From Bacteroidia bacterium (GTDB lineage: Bacteria; Bacteroidota; Bacteroidia; SpSt-205): DNA of 60,654 bases. Below are positions 8,906 to 17,760 of the stretch, in pieces. Location: contig JANXAJ010000009.1 of NCBI GenBank assembly GCA_025062295.1, forward strand, positions 1 to 60,654, given 5' to 3'. Both the position numbers and the translations under genes were made by a program. Positions within the stretch are counted from its first letter, which is position 1. Each line of letters opens with the position of its first letter. A model generated the notes under the pieces. It saw nothing but the letters and a program-made list of their open reading frames with translations. It had not been told where the DNA came from and searched no databases.

Positions 8906-9184
8906 CTATTCCCTCTCAGTCCTCGCTTCCTGCGGAGAAATCAAATGAACTTCATATATCTCGACCACGGGGTTATGTAGAAGCTGTTGCGCCAACCGAT
9001 CTGCAATCTGGAGAGCAGCGTGTGCTGTGGATGCCTCTATTTCCATAGCAAATATGCGGCCTGCTCGTACGGAACGCACTTCCTCGTATCCCATACGCTG
9101 AGCAGCATTACTGATGGTCTCACCCTCTGGATCAAGAAGGATAGGACGAGGCAAGACATTCACTTGAACTTGATAAATCGGCAT
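8906..9184 (-). CDS. purS: Phosphoribosylformylglycinamidine synthase subunit PurS
   Basis: PurS is the small dimeric bridge of the multi-subunit FGAM synthase (PurS-PurQ-PurL) in purine synthesis. The 92-residue product opens with YQVQVNVLPRPILLDPEGET, the typical PurS first strand and turn, followed by the helix containing AAQRMGYEEVRSVRAG and a closing strand VVEIYEVHL. The frame is open further upstream, but the start is set by the TAATG overlap with the infB stop (1 base shared), which indicates translational coupling. Its placement as the last gene of rimP-nusA-infB is unusual; no purQ or purL is nearby. About 160 bases of convergent intergenic sequence follow, with only a weak hairpin plus T-run on the plus strand near 8796-8822. 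Confidence 0.87.
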   Translation of the reverse strand: MPIYQVQVNVLPRPILLDPEGETISNAAQRMGYEEVRSVRAGRIFAMEIEASTAHAALQIADRLAQQLLHNPVVEIYEVHLISPQEARTERE

Positions 9185-11781
9185 TACAGCGTGCGTCGGA
9201 TCTGTACCTCTTGGAAACATTCAATCACATCGCCTTCCTTAATGTCCTGAAAGCCTTCTACCGTCAACCCGCATTCAAAGCCCTCAACCACTTCCTTGAC
9301 ATCTTCTTTGAACCGTTTCAAGCTACCGATAGAAGAGGTATAGAGCACAACCCCCTCCCTAATTACATGAGCTTTAGCACCTCGGACAATTTTGCCTTCT
9401 ATTACCTTACAGCCAGCAACTGTACCTACTTTGGGTATCTTGAAGATTTGACGCACTTCTGCACTGCCAATCGTCTCTTCCTGAATCACCGGAGCCAACA
9501 TGCCAGAAAGCGCACTTTTGACTTCATCTATGATGTCATAGATCACATTGTACAATCGGATCTCTACTCCATTCTGCTTGGCTAATTGACGAGCGGTGTG
9601 GCTAGGACGTACCTGAAACCCCACAATAAGCGCATTGGAAGCCTTCGCCAAAAGGACATCGCTATCAGTAATCTGCCCCACGCCCCGATGGATAACATTC
9701 ACTTGAACCTCAGAGGAAGAGAGTCTAACTAAAGAGTCAGTCAGGGCTTCAAGAGAACCGCTGACGTCAGTTTTAACTATAAGATTGAGCTGTTTGGCTT
9801 GACCACTGGCGATACCTTCCAGCAGACTGCCCGAAAGACGACGGCGTTCCCGTTCCTTCAGAAGCTCGGCGCGACGATGAGCCATCTCTCGTGCAGTACT
9901 TTCCTCTTCAAGGACATACAATTTTTCTCCCACCTCCGGCACACCACCCAGCCCAAGAACCTGAACTGGCTGAGAAGGTCCTGCACTTTCTATGCGTCTG
10001 CCCCGCTCATCTAAGAGAGCTCGCACGCGCCCAAAGTACTGCCCAGCTAAAATAATATCGCCTATCCGCAAAGTTCCCGTTTGAACCAAGACGGTGGCGA
10101 TGGGTCCCCGAGCCTTATCTAACTGAGCCTCTATAATCGTGCCTTTTGCAGGACGATTGGGATTAGCCTTGAGCTCCATCAATTCAGCCAAAATGAGTAC
10201 TTTCTCTAAAAGTTCATTCACACCTATCCCTTTTTTGGCAGAGATACGCTGAACAGGATGCGGCCCCCCCCAATCTTCTACCAAAAAGCCCGCCTCCGCC
10301 AATTCCTGACAAATCCGATCGGGATTAGCGGTGTCCTTATCTATCTTATTGATAGCAAAGATGATTGGGACATTAGCGGCCTGAGCATGACTGAGAGCCT
10401 CTAAGGTCTGAGGTCGTACGTGATCATCAGCTGCCACGACGATAATCGCAATATCAGTAACTTGAGCTCCACGCGCCCGCATCGCCGTGAAAGCTTCATG
10501 GCCTGGAGTATCTAAAAAGGTGATTCGCTGGCCAGAGGGAAGTACAACTTCATATGCCCCAATGTGCTGGGTAATCCCCCCTGCTTCACCAGCAACCACA
10601 TTGGTATGCCGAATGTAGTCTAAGAGAGTAGTCTTACCATGATCAACATGCCCCATCACCGTTACAATAGGCGGGCGAGGCACAAGATCAGCAGGTGATT
10701 CATCAACCGCTGTAAGCTGTTCAAGAGTCTCTTCCAAGGTTATAAACTCTACCTTGAATCCAAACTCCTCAGCTACAATCGCTGCTAAATCTCGGTCCAG
10801 ACGTTGATTGATAGAGGTGGGATAGCCCAGTTCCATGCACTTCGCAATCACTTGATTGACAGGGACATTTAGAGCTTTCGCCAGCTCAGCTGCAGTGATA
10901 TACTCTGCGATTCGGATAGTAGAAGCAGCTGCCTGAGCTTCAAGCTCTTCCAGTTCTCGTTTGCGCTCCCGTTGCTTATACTTCTCCTGCCGAAAGCGGC
11001 GCCTCGTTGCCACATCCCCTGAAGCCTTAATCTGAGACTTAACAGGACGCCGAGCTTCAGGGAGGGAAGCCTTTGATTTGAGGAGAGGGGGAGGAGTAGG
11101 TTCAATTTCTTTCCTCTTCTTTCGCGTGCGTTTGCGCTTGCGTTTATGAGGGACTTCCTCACCTTCTTCTGCTTGGGGCTGAAGAACTGGCGGAGTAGCT
11201 GGCGGCGAAGACACAAGGGGCTCTACTGGCTTCAAGGGTGAAGGAGGCTCCTTCTCTGATTTATCAGACCTCTCACTCTTTTCAAGAGGTTTGGGAACCT
11301 CAGGAAGAGGAAGCGAGCGAGAGCGCGACGAAGGAGGCTTAAGCTCTATTTTCCCTAAGATATTCAGCTTGGGCAATGAGGCTTCAGACGAAGGAGGAGG
11401 TTCTGAAGGAGGGGAAGGAGAAGGTGGCAGAGAAGAAGGCTCGGAAACAGGAGAAGGTGGCGGCACTGGTGGCGCCTTCGGACGCAAAGAAGCTCTCAAA
11501 CGCCCCGGCGGCAGCTCTATTTTGCCCCGAATCTCCAAAGTCGGTTCAACCCTCTCAGAAGGCTTTTCTAAGGGCGGAGGTGGTGGCACTGAGACCGAGC
11601 GCTCCTCAGGCACACTCCGCCCATAATGACGCAAAAGCTTATGATACACCTCCTCTGAAAGCCGAGCGTATCGGGGATTCTCTATCTCATGGCCGAGCTT
11701 GCGAAGCTCCTCCGCAAGCGTATAAGGTGAAACATTCAATTCAGTTGCAACCTGAGCTAACTTATACGTCCTCTCGCTCAT
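9184..11781 (-). CDS. infB: Translation initiation factor IF-2
   Basis: IF-2 is the GTPase that places initiator tRNA on the 30S subunit and drives subunit joining. The N-terminal IF2_N-type helical module (residues about 1-55) is followed by a long Pro/Ser/Lys/Arg-rich linker (about 60-280), a second IF2_N module, and the G domain from about residue 375, with GHVDHGKTT (G1), DTPGHEAF (G3) and NKID (G4). The C-terminal domains are complete and total length (865) is typical. The ATG at 11781 is preferred over a TTG two codons upstream; it overlaps the nusA end by 20 bases. Its low-complexity linker creates long false open frames on the other strand. Confidence 0.97.
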   Translation of the reverse strand: MSERTYKLAQVATELNVSPYTLAEELRKLGHEIENPRYARLSEEVYHKLLRHYGRSVPEERSVSVPPPPPLEKPSERVEPTLEIRGKIELPPGRLRASLRPKAPPVPPPSPVSEPSSLPPSPSPPSEPPPSSEASLPKLNILGKIELKPPSSRSRSLPLPEVPKPLEKSERSDKSEKEPPSPLKPVEPLVSSPPATPPVLQPQAEEGEEVPHKRKRKRTRKKRKEIEPTPPPLLKSKASLPEARRPVKSQIKASGDVATRRRFRQEKYKQRERKRELEELEAQAAASTIRIAEYITAAELAKALNVPVNQVIAKCMELGYPTSINQRLDRDLAAIVAEEFGFKVEFITLEETLEQLTAVDESPADLVPRPPIVTVMGHVDHGKTTLLDYIRHTNVVAGEAGGITQHIGAYEVVLPSGQRITFLDTPGHEAFTAMRARGAQVTDIAIIVVAADDHVRPQTLEALSHAQAANVPIIFAINKIDKDTANPDRICQELAEAGFLVEDWGGPHPVQRISAKKGIGVNELLEKVLILAELMELKANPNRPAKGTIIEAQLDKARGPIATVLVQTGTLRIGDIILAGQYFGRVRALLDERGRRIESAGPSQPVQVLGLGGVPEVGEKLYVLEEESTAREMAHRRAELLKERERRRLSGSLLEGIASGQAKQLNLIVKTDVSGSLEALTDSLVRLSSSEVQVNVIHRGVGQITDSDVLLAKASNALIVGFQVRPSHTARQLAKQNGVEIRLYNVIYDIIDEVKSALSGMLAPVIQEETIGSAEVRQIFKIPKVGTVAGCKVIEGKIVRGAKAHVIREGVVLYTSSIGSLKRFKEDVKEVVEGFECGLTVEGFQDIKEGDVIECFQEVQIRRTL

Positions 11782-13120
11782 CCTCAAACTCAGCCTGTAA
11801 AATTTCGTACACCTTTTGTAGAGTAGGAAGATCTATCTGCGTTCTTTTCTGAAGCTCATCAATAGGGAATTGTAAGACAGACTGAGCCGTCTGAAAGCCC
11901 TCTCGCTGTAGGGCTTTTAGGATAGCTTCTGGGATTTCATCGCTAAATTCGGAGAGTTCTATATCCTCTTCTTCGCCGTATTCAGCAGCTTCCCGAATGT
12001 CTAACTCATATCCCAGCAGCTCCTGAGCCAGACGAACATTGATTCCCTCTCGTCCGACCGCTTTCGCATACTCTTCTGGAGCTACAAAGACCCGAGCATA
12101 TCGGCGAGTAGGGTATAAATTCACATACATGACTGTTGCCGGAGCTAGTGCCCGAGAGATCATGCGCCTCACATCTGGATTATAAGGAATGATGTCAATA
12201 TATTCCCCTCGGAGCTCTTCCACCACGGGGCGAATCCGAGTGCCTTTGACGCCGACACAGGCACCGACAGGATCTATGCGATCATCGTAACTTTCCACTA
12301 AGACTTTCGCACGCTCGCCCGGGATGCGTACAACCTTCTTGATACGGATAATCCCATCATAAATCTCAGGAATCTCTAACTTGAGTAGCGCTTCAAGGAA
12401 AGCAGGAGAGGTACGAGATAAAATGACAATCGGACGGTGAGGAGACACCCGCTGAGGATCTAGCACTTGATGAACCACCGCTTTAACGACACTTGAGACA
12501 CCCCGGCCCCGACGCCCTGCTTGCATGCTATCTTTAGGAATGAATTCATCCGTCGGAATGAGTTCGCGCCGGGGCAAGGATAATTCATTCCCCTCATGGA
12601 GGACGATCAGCTCGTCCCGTGTAGCCTTGAGGACTTCCCCTGTGATGATCTCGCCAAGCATATGAATATAGCGGTGATAGAGGGCGCGTCGCTCAAGATC
12701 CCGCAGCTGCTGCTTGAGCCGAGTCTTGAGCTTATCTACTTGGATCCGCGTGAGCGTAGAAAGGGATACCTCCTCGTATAAATCTTCGCCAACAATCGCC
12801 GTAGGATCCTCCTCCAACGCCTCACTGAGTGAGACTTGCCAGGATTCATCTTCCAGTTCATCATCAGGAACGATCCGACGACGGCGGAGTATTTGAAGAT
12901 CAGCGGTATCTGGATTCACAATCACAGAATATACATTTTTCCCTTCCCCACCCTTTTCAGAAGCCCCAAGGACGTCTAAAAAAGCTTCACGCATGACCTC
13001 AGTAAAGCGGTCTTTGTCTATGCCATGCTGCTGGATAAATTCCTGCATGGATGTATAGAGACGCTGTCGAAAGAGCTTTTCTTTTTCAGAGATTTTGGAT
13101 GAGGCTTTAGTGCGTGCCAT
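11762..13120 (-). CDS. nusA: Transcription termination/antitermination factor NusA
   Basis: NusA binds RNA polymerase and nascent RNA and controls pausing, termination and antitermination. The 452-residue protein has the N-terminal polymerase-binding domain (about 1-135), an S1 domain (about 140-210), and two KH domains, with GACVGVKGTRIRPVVEELRG in the first and a VAPEEYAKAVGREGINVRLA segment in the second. A short helix-hairpin-helix-like tail ends in acidic residues, with no long acidic repeat. It begins 2 bases after the rimP stop and overlaps infB, the classic rimP-nusA-infB order. Confidence 0.96.
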   Translation of the reverse strand: MARTKASSKISEKEKLFRQRLYTSMQEFIQQHGIDKDRFTEVMREAFLDVLGASEKGGEGKNVYSVIVNPDTADLQILRRRRIVPDDELEDESWQVSLSEALEEDPTAIVGEDLYEEVSLSTLTRIQVDKLKTRLKQQLRDLERRALYHRYIHMLGEIITGEVLKATRDELIVLHEGNELSLPRRELIPTDEFIPKDSMQAGRRGRGVSSVVKAVVHQVLDPQRVSPHRPIVILSRTSPAFLEALLKLEIPEIYDGIIRIKKVVRIPGERAKVLVESYDDRIDPVGACVGVKGTRIRPVVEELRGEYIDIIPYNPDVRRMISRALAPATVMYVNLYPTRRYARVFVAPEEYAKAVGREGINVRLAQELLGYELDIREAAEYGEEEDIELSEFSDEIPEAILKALQREGFQTAQSVLQFPIDELQKRTQIDLPTLQKVYEILQAEFEDEREDV

Positions 13121-13122
13121 CT

Positions 13123-13608
13123 CTATCGGGATTTAGATCGGATGGGACGACGAGAGTTAGGCAGCTCCACCCGAGCCGTATGAATCTCATTCCACGGGAT
13201 GAAGCGAGAGCGCTGAGAATGACGCAGCTGAATCCCCTCCTCCGTCACATTCAAAAGGCGACCCCGTAGCGTCCCAGATTTCGTGCGAACTGCCAACATG
13301 CGACCGATGTTCTGCACATATTGACGGCGCAAACGCAAAGGAGACCCAATCCCCGGCGAACTGACGCTTAGCCCAAAATTCTCTGGAAGCCACTCTAACC
13401 CCTCCATCTTCCCTCGTAAAAAGAGATGAATCTTGACACATTCATCCAGTGTAATCCCTTTGTCTGTATCTACTCGTAAGCAAACCTCAGGCTGGGGCCC
13501 ATGCACACGAAGCCGAGCCTCCACAAGAAAAACTTGTGGAAAAGCTTCCGTAAGATGAGCAGAGACCCACTTTGTCAGCTTTTCTTCAATCTCCCGAAGG
13601 GCCTGCAT
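13123..13608 (-). CDS. rimP: Ribosome maturation factor RimP
   Basis: RimP assists late assembly of the 30S subunit. The 161-residue protein has the N-terminal alpha/beta domain with VCLRVDTDKGITLDECVKI and the C-terminal SH3-like domain with LSVSSPGIGSPLRLRRQY followed by the LRGRLLNVTEEGIQL strands. Start and length fit the family. It is the first gene of rimP-nusA-infB-purS and has an exact TACCTTTG box 6 bp before its ATG, so the operon transcript is predicted to be nearly leaderless. Confidence 0.93.
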   Translation of the reverse strand: MQALREIEEKLTKWVSAHLTEAFPQVFLVEARLRVHGPQPEVCLRVDTDKGITLDECVKIHLFLRGKMEGLEWLPENFGLSVSSPGIGSPLRLRRQYVQNIGRMLAVRTKSGTLRGRLLNVTEEGIQLRHSQRSRFIPWNEIHTARVELPNSRRPIRSKSR

Positions 13609-13614
13609 CTATTG

Positions 13615-13622
13615 CAAAGGTA
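13615..13622 (-). promoter_or_regulatory. -7 box (TACCTTTG) of the rimP-nusA-infB-purS operon
   Basis: An exact TAnnTTTG lies on the minus strand 6 bp before the rimP ATG. No clear TTG sits 19-21 bp upstream, so the -33 element is weak. Confidence 0.5.
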
Positions 13623-13657
13623 AAGATTTTTAGCCACTGATGTGTTCTGGTGTGGAA

Positions 13658-13693
13658 AATCGCTTTCCTTTTGAGAATCGCCTTTCTTCTCCG
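13658..13693 (+). repeat. Imperfect 18-bp tandem duplication before a lipoprotein start
   Basis: Two adjacent 18-base units, 13658-13675 and 13676-13693, begin AATCG and differ at a few positions. In the lipoprotein frame they read IAFLLR twice. The repeat ends 13 bases before the preferred ATG, so it probably lies in the promoter/leader rather than the coding region. Confidence 0.4.
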
Positions 13694-13706
13694 AATTTTG
13701 CTATCA

Positions 13707-15116
13707 ATGCGAGGAATAGGGTGGGGACTGATAGGTCTAATCCTGCTAAGTAGCTGCCGTCGGGAAGTTTTTGAGCCTCAAGCAGGTCAATTGCGCTTCT
13801 CTCGCGAGATAGTCCTATTTGACTCTCTTTTTTCTACTCTTCTATCCCCCACCCAGCGATTATGGGTATATAACCCTCACCCCTATCCGATAGAGATTTT
13901 GTCGGTTCGGCTGGAGAAAGGGACATCCAGTCCCTTTCGATTCTGGTTTGATGGACAGGAAGGCCCCATTCAACGCCCTTACATCTTAGGAAGAGGCGAC
14001 AGCGTTCAAGCTTTTCTGAATTTGCGCGATACAAGCTTCATAGATGCGAGTCGCGAGGATAGGCTTCTCTTTGAGACTCGTCAAGGGGTACAAAGTGTGC
14101 TTCTGAAAGCCACCCTCATAGCAGCTTATGTATATCGCGATTTTGGCTTTGATAGTGCGCTAATCTCGCTTCCCTCTGATAAGCCGATAGTAATAGATGG
14201 ATACTTCTATGTAGGAGCAGCAGGGATCCTTCGGATTTCGCCAGGCACTCGTCTTTACTTTTCTGGACGAAGATGGGAGTCAGGACCCCTGCGAGGAGAA
14301 TTGTCCTCAGGCATTTATGTTGCAGGTTCTCTGGAAGCCTTAGGAACTCCCGAGGCACCTATCTTTATGCAAGCCTGGCGACTTGAGCCGTATTACGCCA
14401 CTGCTGCGGGTCAGTGGCAAGGACTTTGGTTCTTTCCTTCCAGTCAAAACAACCGCCTTTCTTATCTTCGCCTTACACAAAGTAGCATTGGGATTCGGAT
14501 AGACTCAGCGGGGGGGCCTACCGCCCCGAAAGTGCATATGGAAGGATGCATTATTACGGATGCGGCTAACTTTGGGATACTGGCTCAGGGATTTAGCCCG
14601 ACCCTTCCCTCTCAGCCCATTCTACAGGCTGTAAATACTCTTATTTACCGATGTGGTCAAGCATGCGCGGCATTCTTAGGTGGGGGAAAGTATCGTCTCA
14701 TCCACTGTAGCTTTTTGTACGACCAGGGGGACCTTCGCCGAGGTCTTACCAGCCTTGTCCTCACTGACTTCCTTCGTACGGAAACAGAGGTTCGGACCTA
14801 TCCATTAGACTTCTCAGCCCTGAATACACTTCTCTGGAGCACGAAAGCCGATGCAGTCACCGCAGACCTCCGAGGCTCAGGAAGCCAGTTATATACCTAC
14901 TGTGCCCTTCGTCAGCAAGAAGCCCTTCCTGGCGAGCATAATCTCTACCTCGCAGACCCTGGTTTAGGCAGGGCGACCGACCGCTATCCCCTCCTTGAGG
15001 GCAGTCCTCTGATTGACGCCGGTCATTACTTCCCCCTCTGGTCACCTTCAAAGGACCTCCTTGGCAGACCCAGGGACGAAAAACCAGATATTGGAGCCTA
15101 TGAATACGTTCGGTAG
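13707..15116 (+). CDS. Lipoprotein with right-handed parallel beta-helix
   Basis: From the ATG at 13707 the product has a lipoprotein signal peptide ending in the lipobox LLSSC (Cys about residue 17), so it is predicted to be lipidated. An N-terminal beta-rich region (about 20-150) is followed by a repetitive segment rich in short strands (SSGIYVAGSLEALG, LSYLRLTQSSIGIRI, GCIITDAANFGI), typical of a parallel beta-helix. The C-terminal PDIGAYEY tail is common in Bacteroidota beta-helix surface proteins. Function is unknown; such folds often bind or cleave polysaccharides, but I see no catalytic signature. An in-frame GTG at 13650 would add 19 residues ahead of the signal peptide and is less likely. 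The end overlaps aroC by 17 bases. Confidence 0.78.
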   Translation: MRGIGWGLIGLILLSSCRREVFEPQAGQLRFSREIVLFDSLFSTLLSPTQRLWVYNPHPYPIEILSVRLEKGTSSPFRFWFDGQEGPIQRPYILGRGDSVQAFLNLRDTSFIDASREDRLLFETRQGVQSVLLKATLIAAYVYRDFGFDSALISLPSDKPIVIDGYFYVGAAGILRISPGTRLYFSGRRWESGPLRGELSSGIYVAGSLEALGTPEAPIFMQAWRLEPYYATAAGQWQGLWFFPSSQNNRLSYLRLTQSSIGIRIDSAGGPTAPKVHMEGCIITDAANFGILAQGFSPTLPSQPILQAVNTLIYRCGQACAAFLGGGKYRLIHCSFLYDQGDLRRGLTSLVLTDFLRTETEVRTYPLDFSALNTLLWSTKADAVTADLRGSGSQLYTYCALRQQEALPGEHNLYLADPGLGRATDRYPLLEGSPLIDAGHYFPLWSPSKDLLGRPRDEKPDIGAYEYVR

Positions 15117-16200
15117 GCTCTTTCGGATAACGACATTTGGGGAGTCTCATGGACCCGGTATCGGTGTGGTGATTGACGGGATTCCTGCGGGACTTCCGAT
15201 TGACTTGGAAGCAGTACAGGGTGAGTTAGCGCGTCGCCGCCCTGGTCAGTCCCCCTATACCACGCCTCGGCAGGAACCCGACGCCTTAGAAGTCCTTAGC
15301 GGATTGTATGAGGGAAAGACTACAGGCGCCCCTCTTGCCCTCTGGATTCCTAATCGCGACGCTCAGTCAGAAGCGTATGAGGAGATAAAAGAGGTTTTCC
15401 GCCCCTCTCATGCAGACTTCACTTACTTCTTGAAGTACAGACACACTGATCCTCGCGGAGGCGGACGCAGTTCGGCCCGAGAAACCGCCGCTCGGGTAGC
15501 TGCAGGAGCCATCGCTCTACAACTGCTTCAATATTTCTACCCAAAGCTCCAAATCCTCTCTTGGACTTCGGCAATCGGCCCTTATGAGACTCTTTATATC
15601 CCTTCAAGTCGTGAGGAAATAGAGGCTTCGCCTGTGCGCTGCCCTGATAAAGAAATGAGCAAACAAATGCAAGCCTACATTGAGCAGCTTCAATCAGAAG
15701 GAGATACTACTGGCGGCATCATCACCACTCAGGTGGAAGGGATGCCAGCTGGACTTGGAGAACCCCTCTACGATAAGCTCTCAGCTCGTTTAGCTTATGC
15801 CATGCTGAGTATCAACGCAACTAAAGGTTTTGAAGTCGGAGAAGGCTTCCGAGCAGCGCGCCTGCGCGGGTCCGAACATAATGACTCATTCACTCAAACG
15901 CCCGAGGGTCGCATACGCCCCGCTACGAACCATGCAGGAGGACTATTAGGAGGAATATCTACGGGAGAAGCCCTCAGATTTCGGGTAGCATTCAAGCCTA
16001 TTTCTTCCCTTCAGCAGCCTCAAGTTACCATGACCCGATTCGGCAAACCTACCGTAATAAAGATAAAAGGCAGACACGATCCCTGCCCCATCCCCCGAGC
16101 AGTCCCCGTGGTAGAAGCAATGACAGCTATTGTTTTAGCAGATTTCCTCCTCCTCTCTCAAAGCGGCGGCTATATTCAGAAAAGAAAAGAAGCATCTTGA
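15100..16200 (+). CDS. aroC: Chorismate synthase
   Basis: AroC converts 5-enolpyruvylshikimate-3-phosphate to chorismate, using reduced FMN, at the end of the shikimate pathway. The 366-residue protein has the signatures GESHGPGIG near the start, RRRPGQSPYTTPRQEPD, the FMN-binding run HTDPRGGGRSSARETAARVA, and the late segment GGISTGEALRFRVAFKP. The ATG at 15100 gives the standard N-terminus NTFGRLFRITTFGESHG and lies inside the lipoprotein gene, so the two are probably co-transcribed. Confidence 0.97.
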   Translation: MNTFGRLFRITTFGESHGPGIGVVIDGIPAGLPIDLEAVQGELARRRPGQSPYTTPRQEPDALEVLSGLYEGKTTGAPLALWIPNRDAQSEAYEEIKEVFRPSHADFTYFLKYRHTDPRGGGRSSARETAARVAAGAIALQLLQYFYPKLQILSWTSAIGPYETLYIPSSREEIEASPVRCPDKEMSKQMQAYIEQLQSEGDTTGGIITTQVEGMPAGLGEPLYDKLSARLAYAMLSINATKGFEVGEGFRAARLRGSEHNDSFTQTPEGRIRPATNHAGGLLGGISTGEALRFRVAFKPISSLQQPQVTMTRFGKPTVIKIKGRHDPCPIPRAVPVVEAMTAIVLADFLLLSQSGGYIQKRKEAS

Positions 16201-16237
16201 GAAATAAGGGACTCAGAAGCATTTGCAGAGAAGTCTT

Positions 16238-16348
16238 TTAAGTCAGGAATGCTTTCATCAACACTGTCAAAGATCTACCACCCCCAACATATAAGACAGA
16301 TAAAGAATGCCCTGTAATAAACTCAGCCCCTCTCGGGTCTTGCCTAAC
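16238..16348 (-). pseudogene. Possible C-terminal remnant of a short-chain dehydrogenase
   Basis: Directly after the TGA of the ABC1 kinase gene, and in the same frame, 36 codons stay open to a TAA. They read VRQDPRGAEFITGHSLSV, then a GGGRS turn and a short tail. The A-E-F-I-T-G-x2-L-x-V...GG-x-S pattern resembles the last strand and turn of short-chain dehydrogenases (usually FITGxxLxVDGGxS), but the DGG aspartate is missing and two residues are inserted. There is no start codon or other part of such a protein nearby. It may be the decayed end of a deleted gene or a chance match. Confidence 0.35.
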
Positions 16349-17683
16349 TCATGCCCCCGCCTTCAAATAGCTATAATCATAATAGGGCAAATATTCGCAT
16401 CGCGTGTCAAGCTCCACCCCTAGCTGGTGAAACAGATTGAAGAGCCCTAAAAAGGTGCGATTTAGGAAAAGGAAGTCTTTCAGGCCTCTAAGTTCTCTGG
16501 TTCGAGCAATCTCCTCACCGATTTGATTCAGAGACTCAAAGAATTCCATTTGCCTAAAGTCCATCCGCCCCAGCCGATAAGGTGTAGCAAGGATTTGAGC
16601 GAACCGACTAAAAAGGTCCTTGACATATTCTCGTTGCTCAGGAGTATCAGTTGGGCGATAAAGAGCAAGCTTCTCAAAAAGAATGTCTAATTTCTTACGA
16701 TTCTTTGGTTCATAGATCTTTGGATCCCCTAAGGCAAAATAGGCTTCATACAAGTCCTTGGGAATGACTTTTGTGCAGCCAAAATCTATCACTCCAATCG
16801 TCCCATCACTGCGAAAAAGAAAATTACCTGGATGAGGGTCAGCATTCACTTGACGAAGCTTGTGGAGTTGAAAATTGTAAAAATCCCAGATAATTTGTCC
16901 GAAACGCTGCCTCTCCTCGTAAGGAGGGTGAGTCGCAAGATACTCTCGCAGATGCAGCCCGTCCAGCCATTCCATCGTGAGAACCTTGTCACTGCAGAGC
17001 TCAGGATAATACTCAGGAAAGCGTAAGCCTGGAAAACCTTTGCATAGCTCCTTGAACGCCAGAGAGTTTGCCAGTTCTTTCTTGTAGTCAGCTTCTTCCA
17101 GAAACTTCTCCTCCATTTCTTGAAGGTAAGGCTCTAATTCTTCTAATGGAATACGAGTGATGCGGGGAGCAAAAGTTCGGAATATCTTCATGTCGGATTG
17201 AATAGATTCAGCCACGCCAGGGTATTGAATTTTTACAGCCAGTCTCTTTCCGTCTTTCCATGCTTCATGAACCTGTCCTAAAGAAGCCGCTCGGACAGCA
17301 TGAATGTTGAATTTATCAAATACTTTCTCAGGAGGTTGCCCTATGCTCCGCTTGAAAACCTGTACTACCATGGGCCCACTCATTGGTGGAACACTGTATT
17401 GGGCATTCTGCATGACTTCAACGAAAGACTTAGAGAAATTTATTGTATCCAGAGAGATGGTCTGTGCAACCTTTAGAGCTGAACCTCTAAGCTGAGTAAA
17501 TGTTTTTAGGAGTTCCTCTGCATTTTCTCTGTCCAGCTCCTCTTGGGACACTTCTTGTCCCAAAAGTTTTTTAGCTTGATGTTTGACAACATTAGCCCCG
17601 ACTCGAAGTCCCCCCTTGAGAAATTGTGAGGCTCTCGCAATTTTTCCAGTTGGAAGTTTTTCCTGCTCATGAGACTTAGCCAT
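16349..17683 (-). CDS. ABC1/UbiB-family atypical kinase
   Basis: This is an AarF/UbiB/ADCK-type protein-kinase-like ATPase of 444 residues. Recognisable parts are the family N-terminal extension (RGSALKVAQTISLD), the nucleotide loop AASLGQVHEA, the lysine strand KRLAVKIQYPGV, the catalytic loop NADPHPGNFLF and the metal-binding IDFGCTK. The KxGQ motif that defines the family reads KVAQ here. UbiB-like proteins support quinone biosynthesis or lipid metabolism; no quinone gene is next door. The start is the ATG at 17683, 7 bp after an exact promoter box. An in-frame TTG upstream lies beyond that box and can be dismissed. Confidence 0.88.
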   Translation of the reverse strand: MAKSHEQEKLPTGKIARASQFLKGGLRVGANVVKHQAKKLLGQEVSQEELDRENAEELLKTFTQLRGSALKVAQTISLDTINFSKSFVEVMQNAQYSVPPMSGPMVVQVFKRSIGQPPEKVFDKFNIHAVRAASLGQVHEAWKDGKRLAVKIQYPGVAESIQSDMKIFRTFAPRITRIPLEELEPYLQEMEEKFLEEADYKKELANSLAFKELCKGFPGLRFPEYYPELCSDKVLTMEWLDGLHLREYLATHPPYEERQRFGQIIWDFYNFQLHKLRQVNADPHPGNFLFRSDGTIGVIDFGCTKVIPKDLYEAYFALGDPKIYEPKNRKKLDILFEKLALYRPTDTPEQREYVKDLFSRFAQILATPYRLGRMDFRQMEFFESLNQIGEEIARTRELRGLKDFLFLNRTFLGLFNLFHQLGVELDTRCEYLPYYDYSYLKAGA

Positions 17684-17690
17684 GGTGCCG

Positions 17691-17721
17691 CAAAGGTACA
17701 ACTCAGACTTTATGCTTCCAA
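17691..17721 (-). promoter_or_regulatory. Bacteroidota promoter (TTG, 20 bp, TACCTTTG) of the ABC1 kinase gene
   Basis: On the minus strand TTG (17721-17719) is followed by 20 bp and TACCTTTG (17698-17691). The ATG is 7 bp beyond the box, so the predicted leader is zero or a few bases. Confidence 0.6.
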
Positions 17722-17760
17722 TTCTGACCTATGCTCCTCTAAGAACTTCTGCCCTTCTAC

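Noticed and set aside
8831-8977. Plus-strand 48-codon ORF in the convergent gap after the S1P-lyase-like gene
   Set aside because: Overlaps the 3' end of purS antisense, with no ribosome-binding site, promoter box or recognisable residue pattern.
11291-11852. Long plus-strand frames opposite the infB linker
   Set aside because: They are antisense to the low-complexity Pro/Ser/Lys-rich linker of IF-2, with no family match and no own signals.
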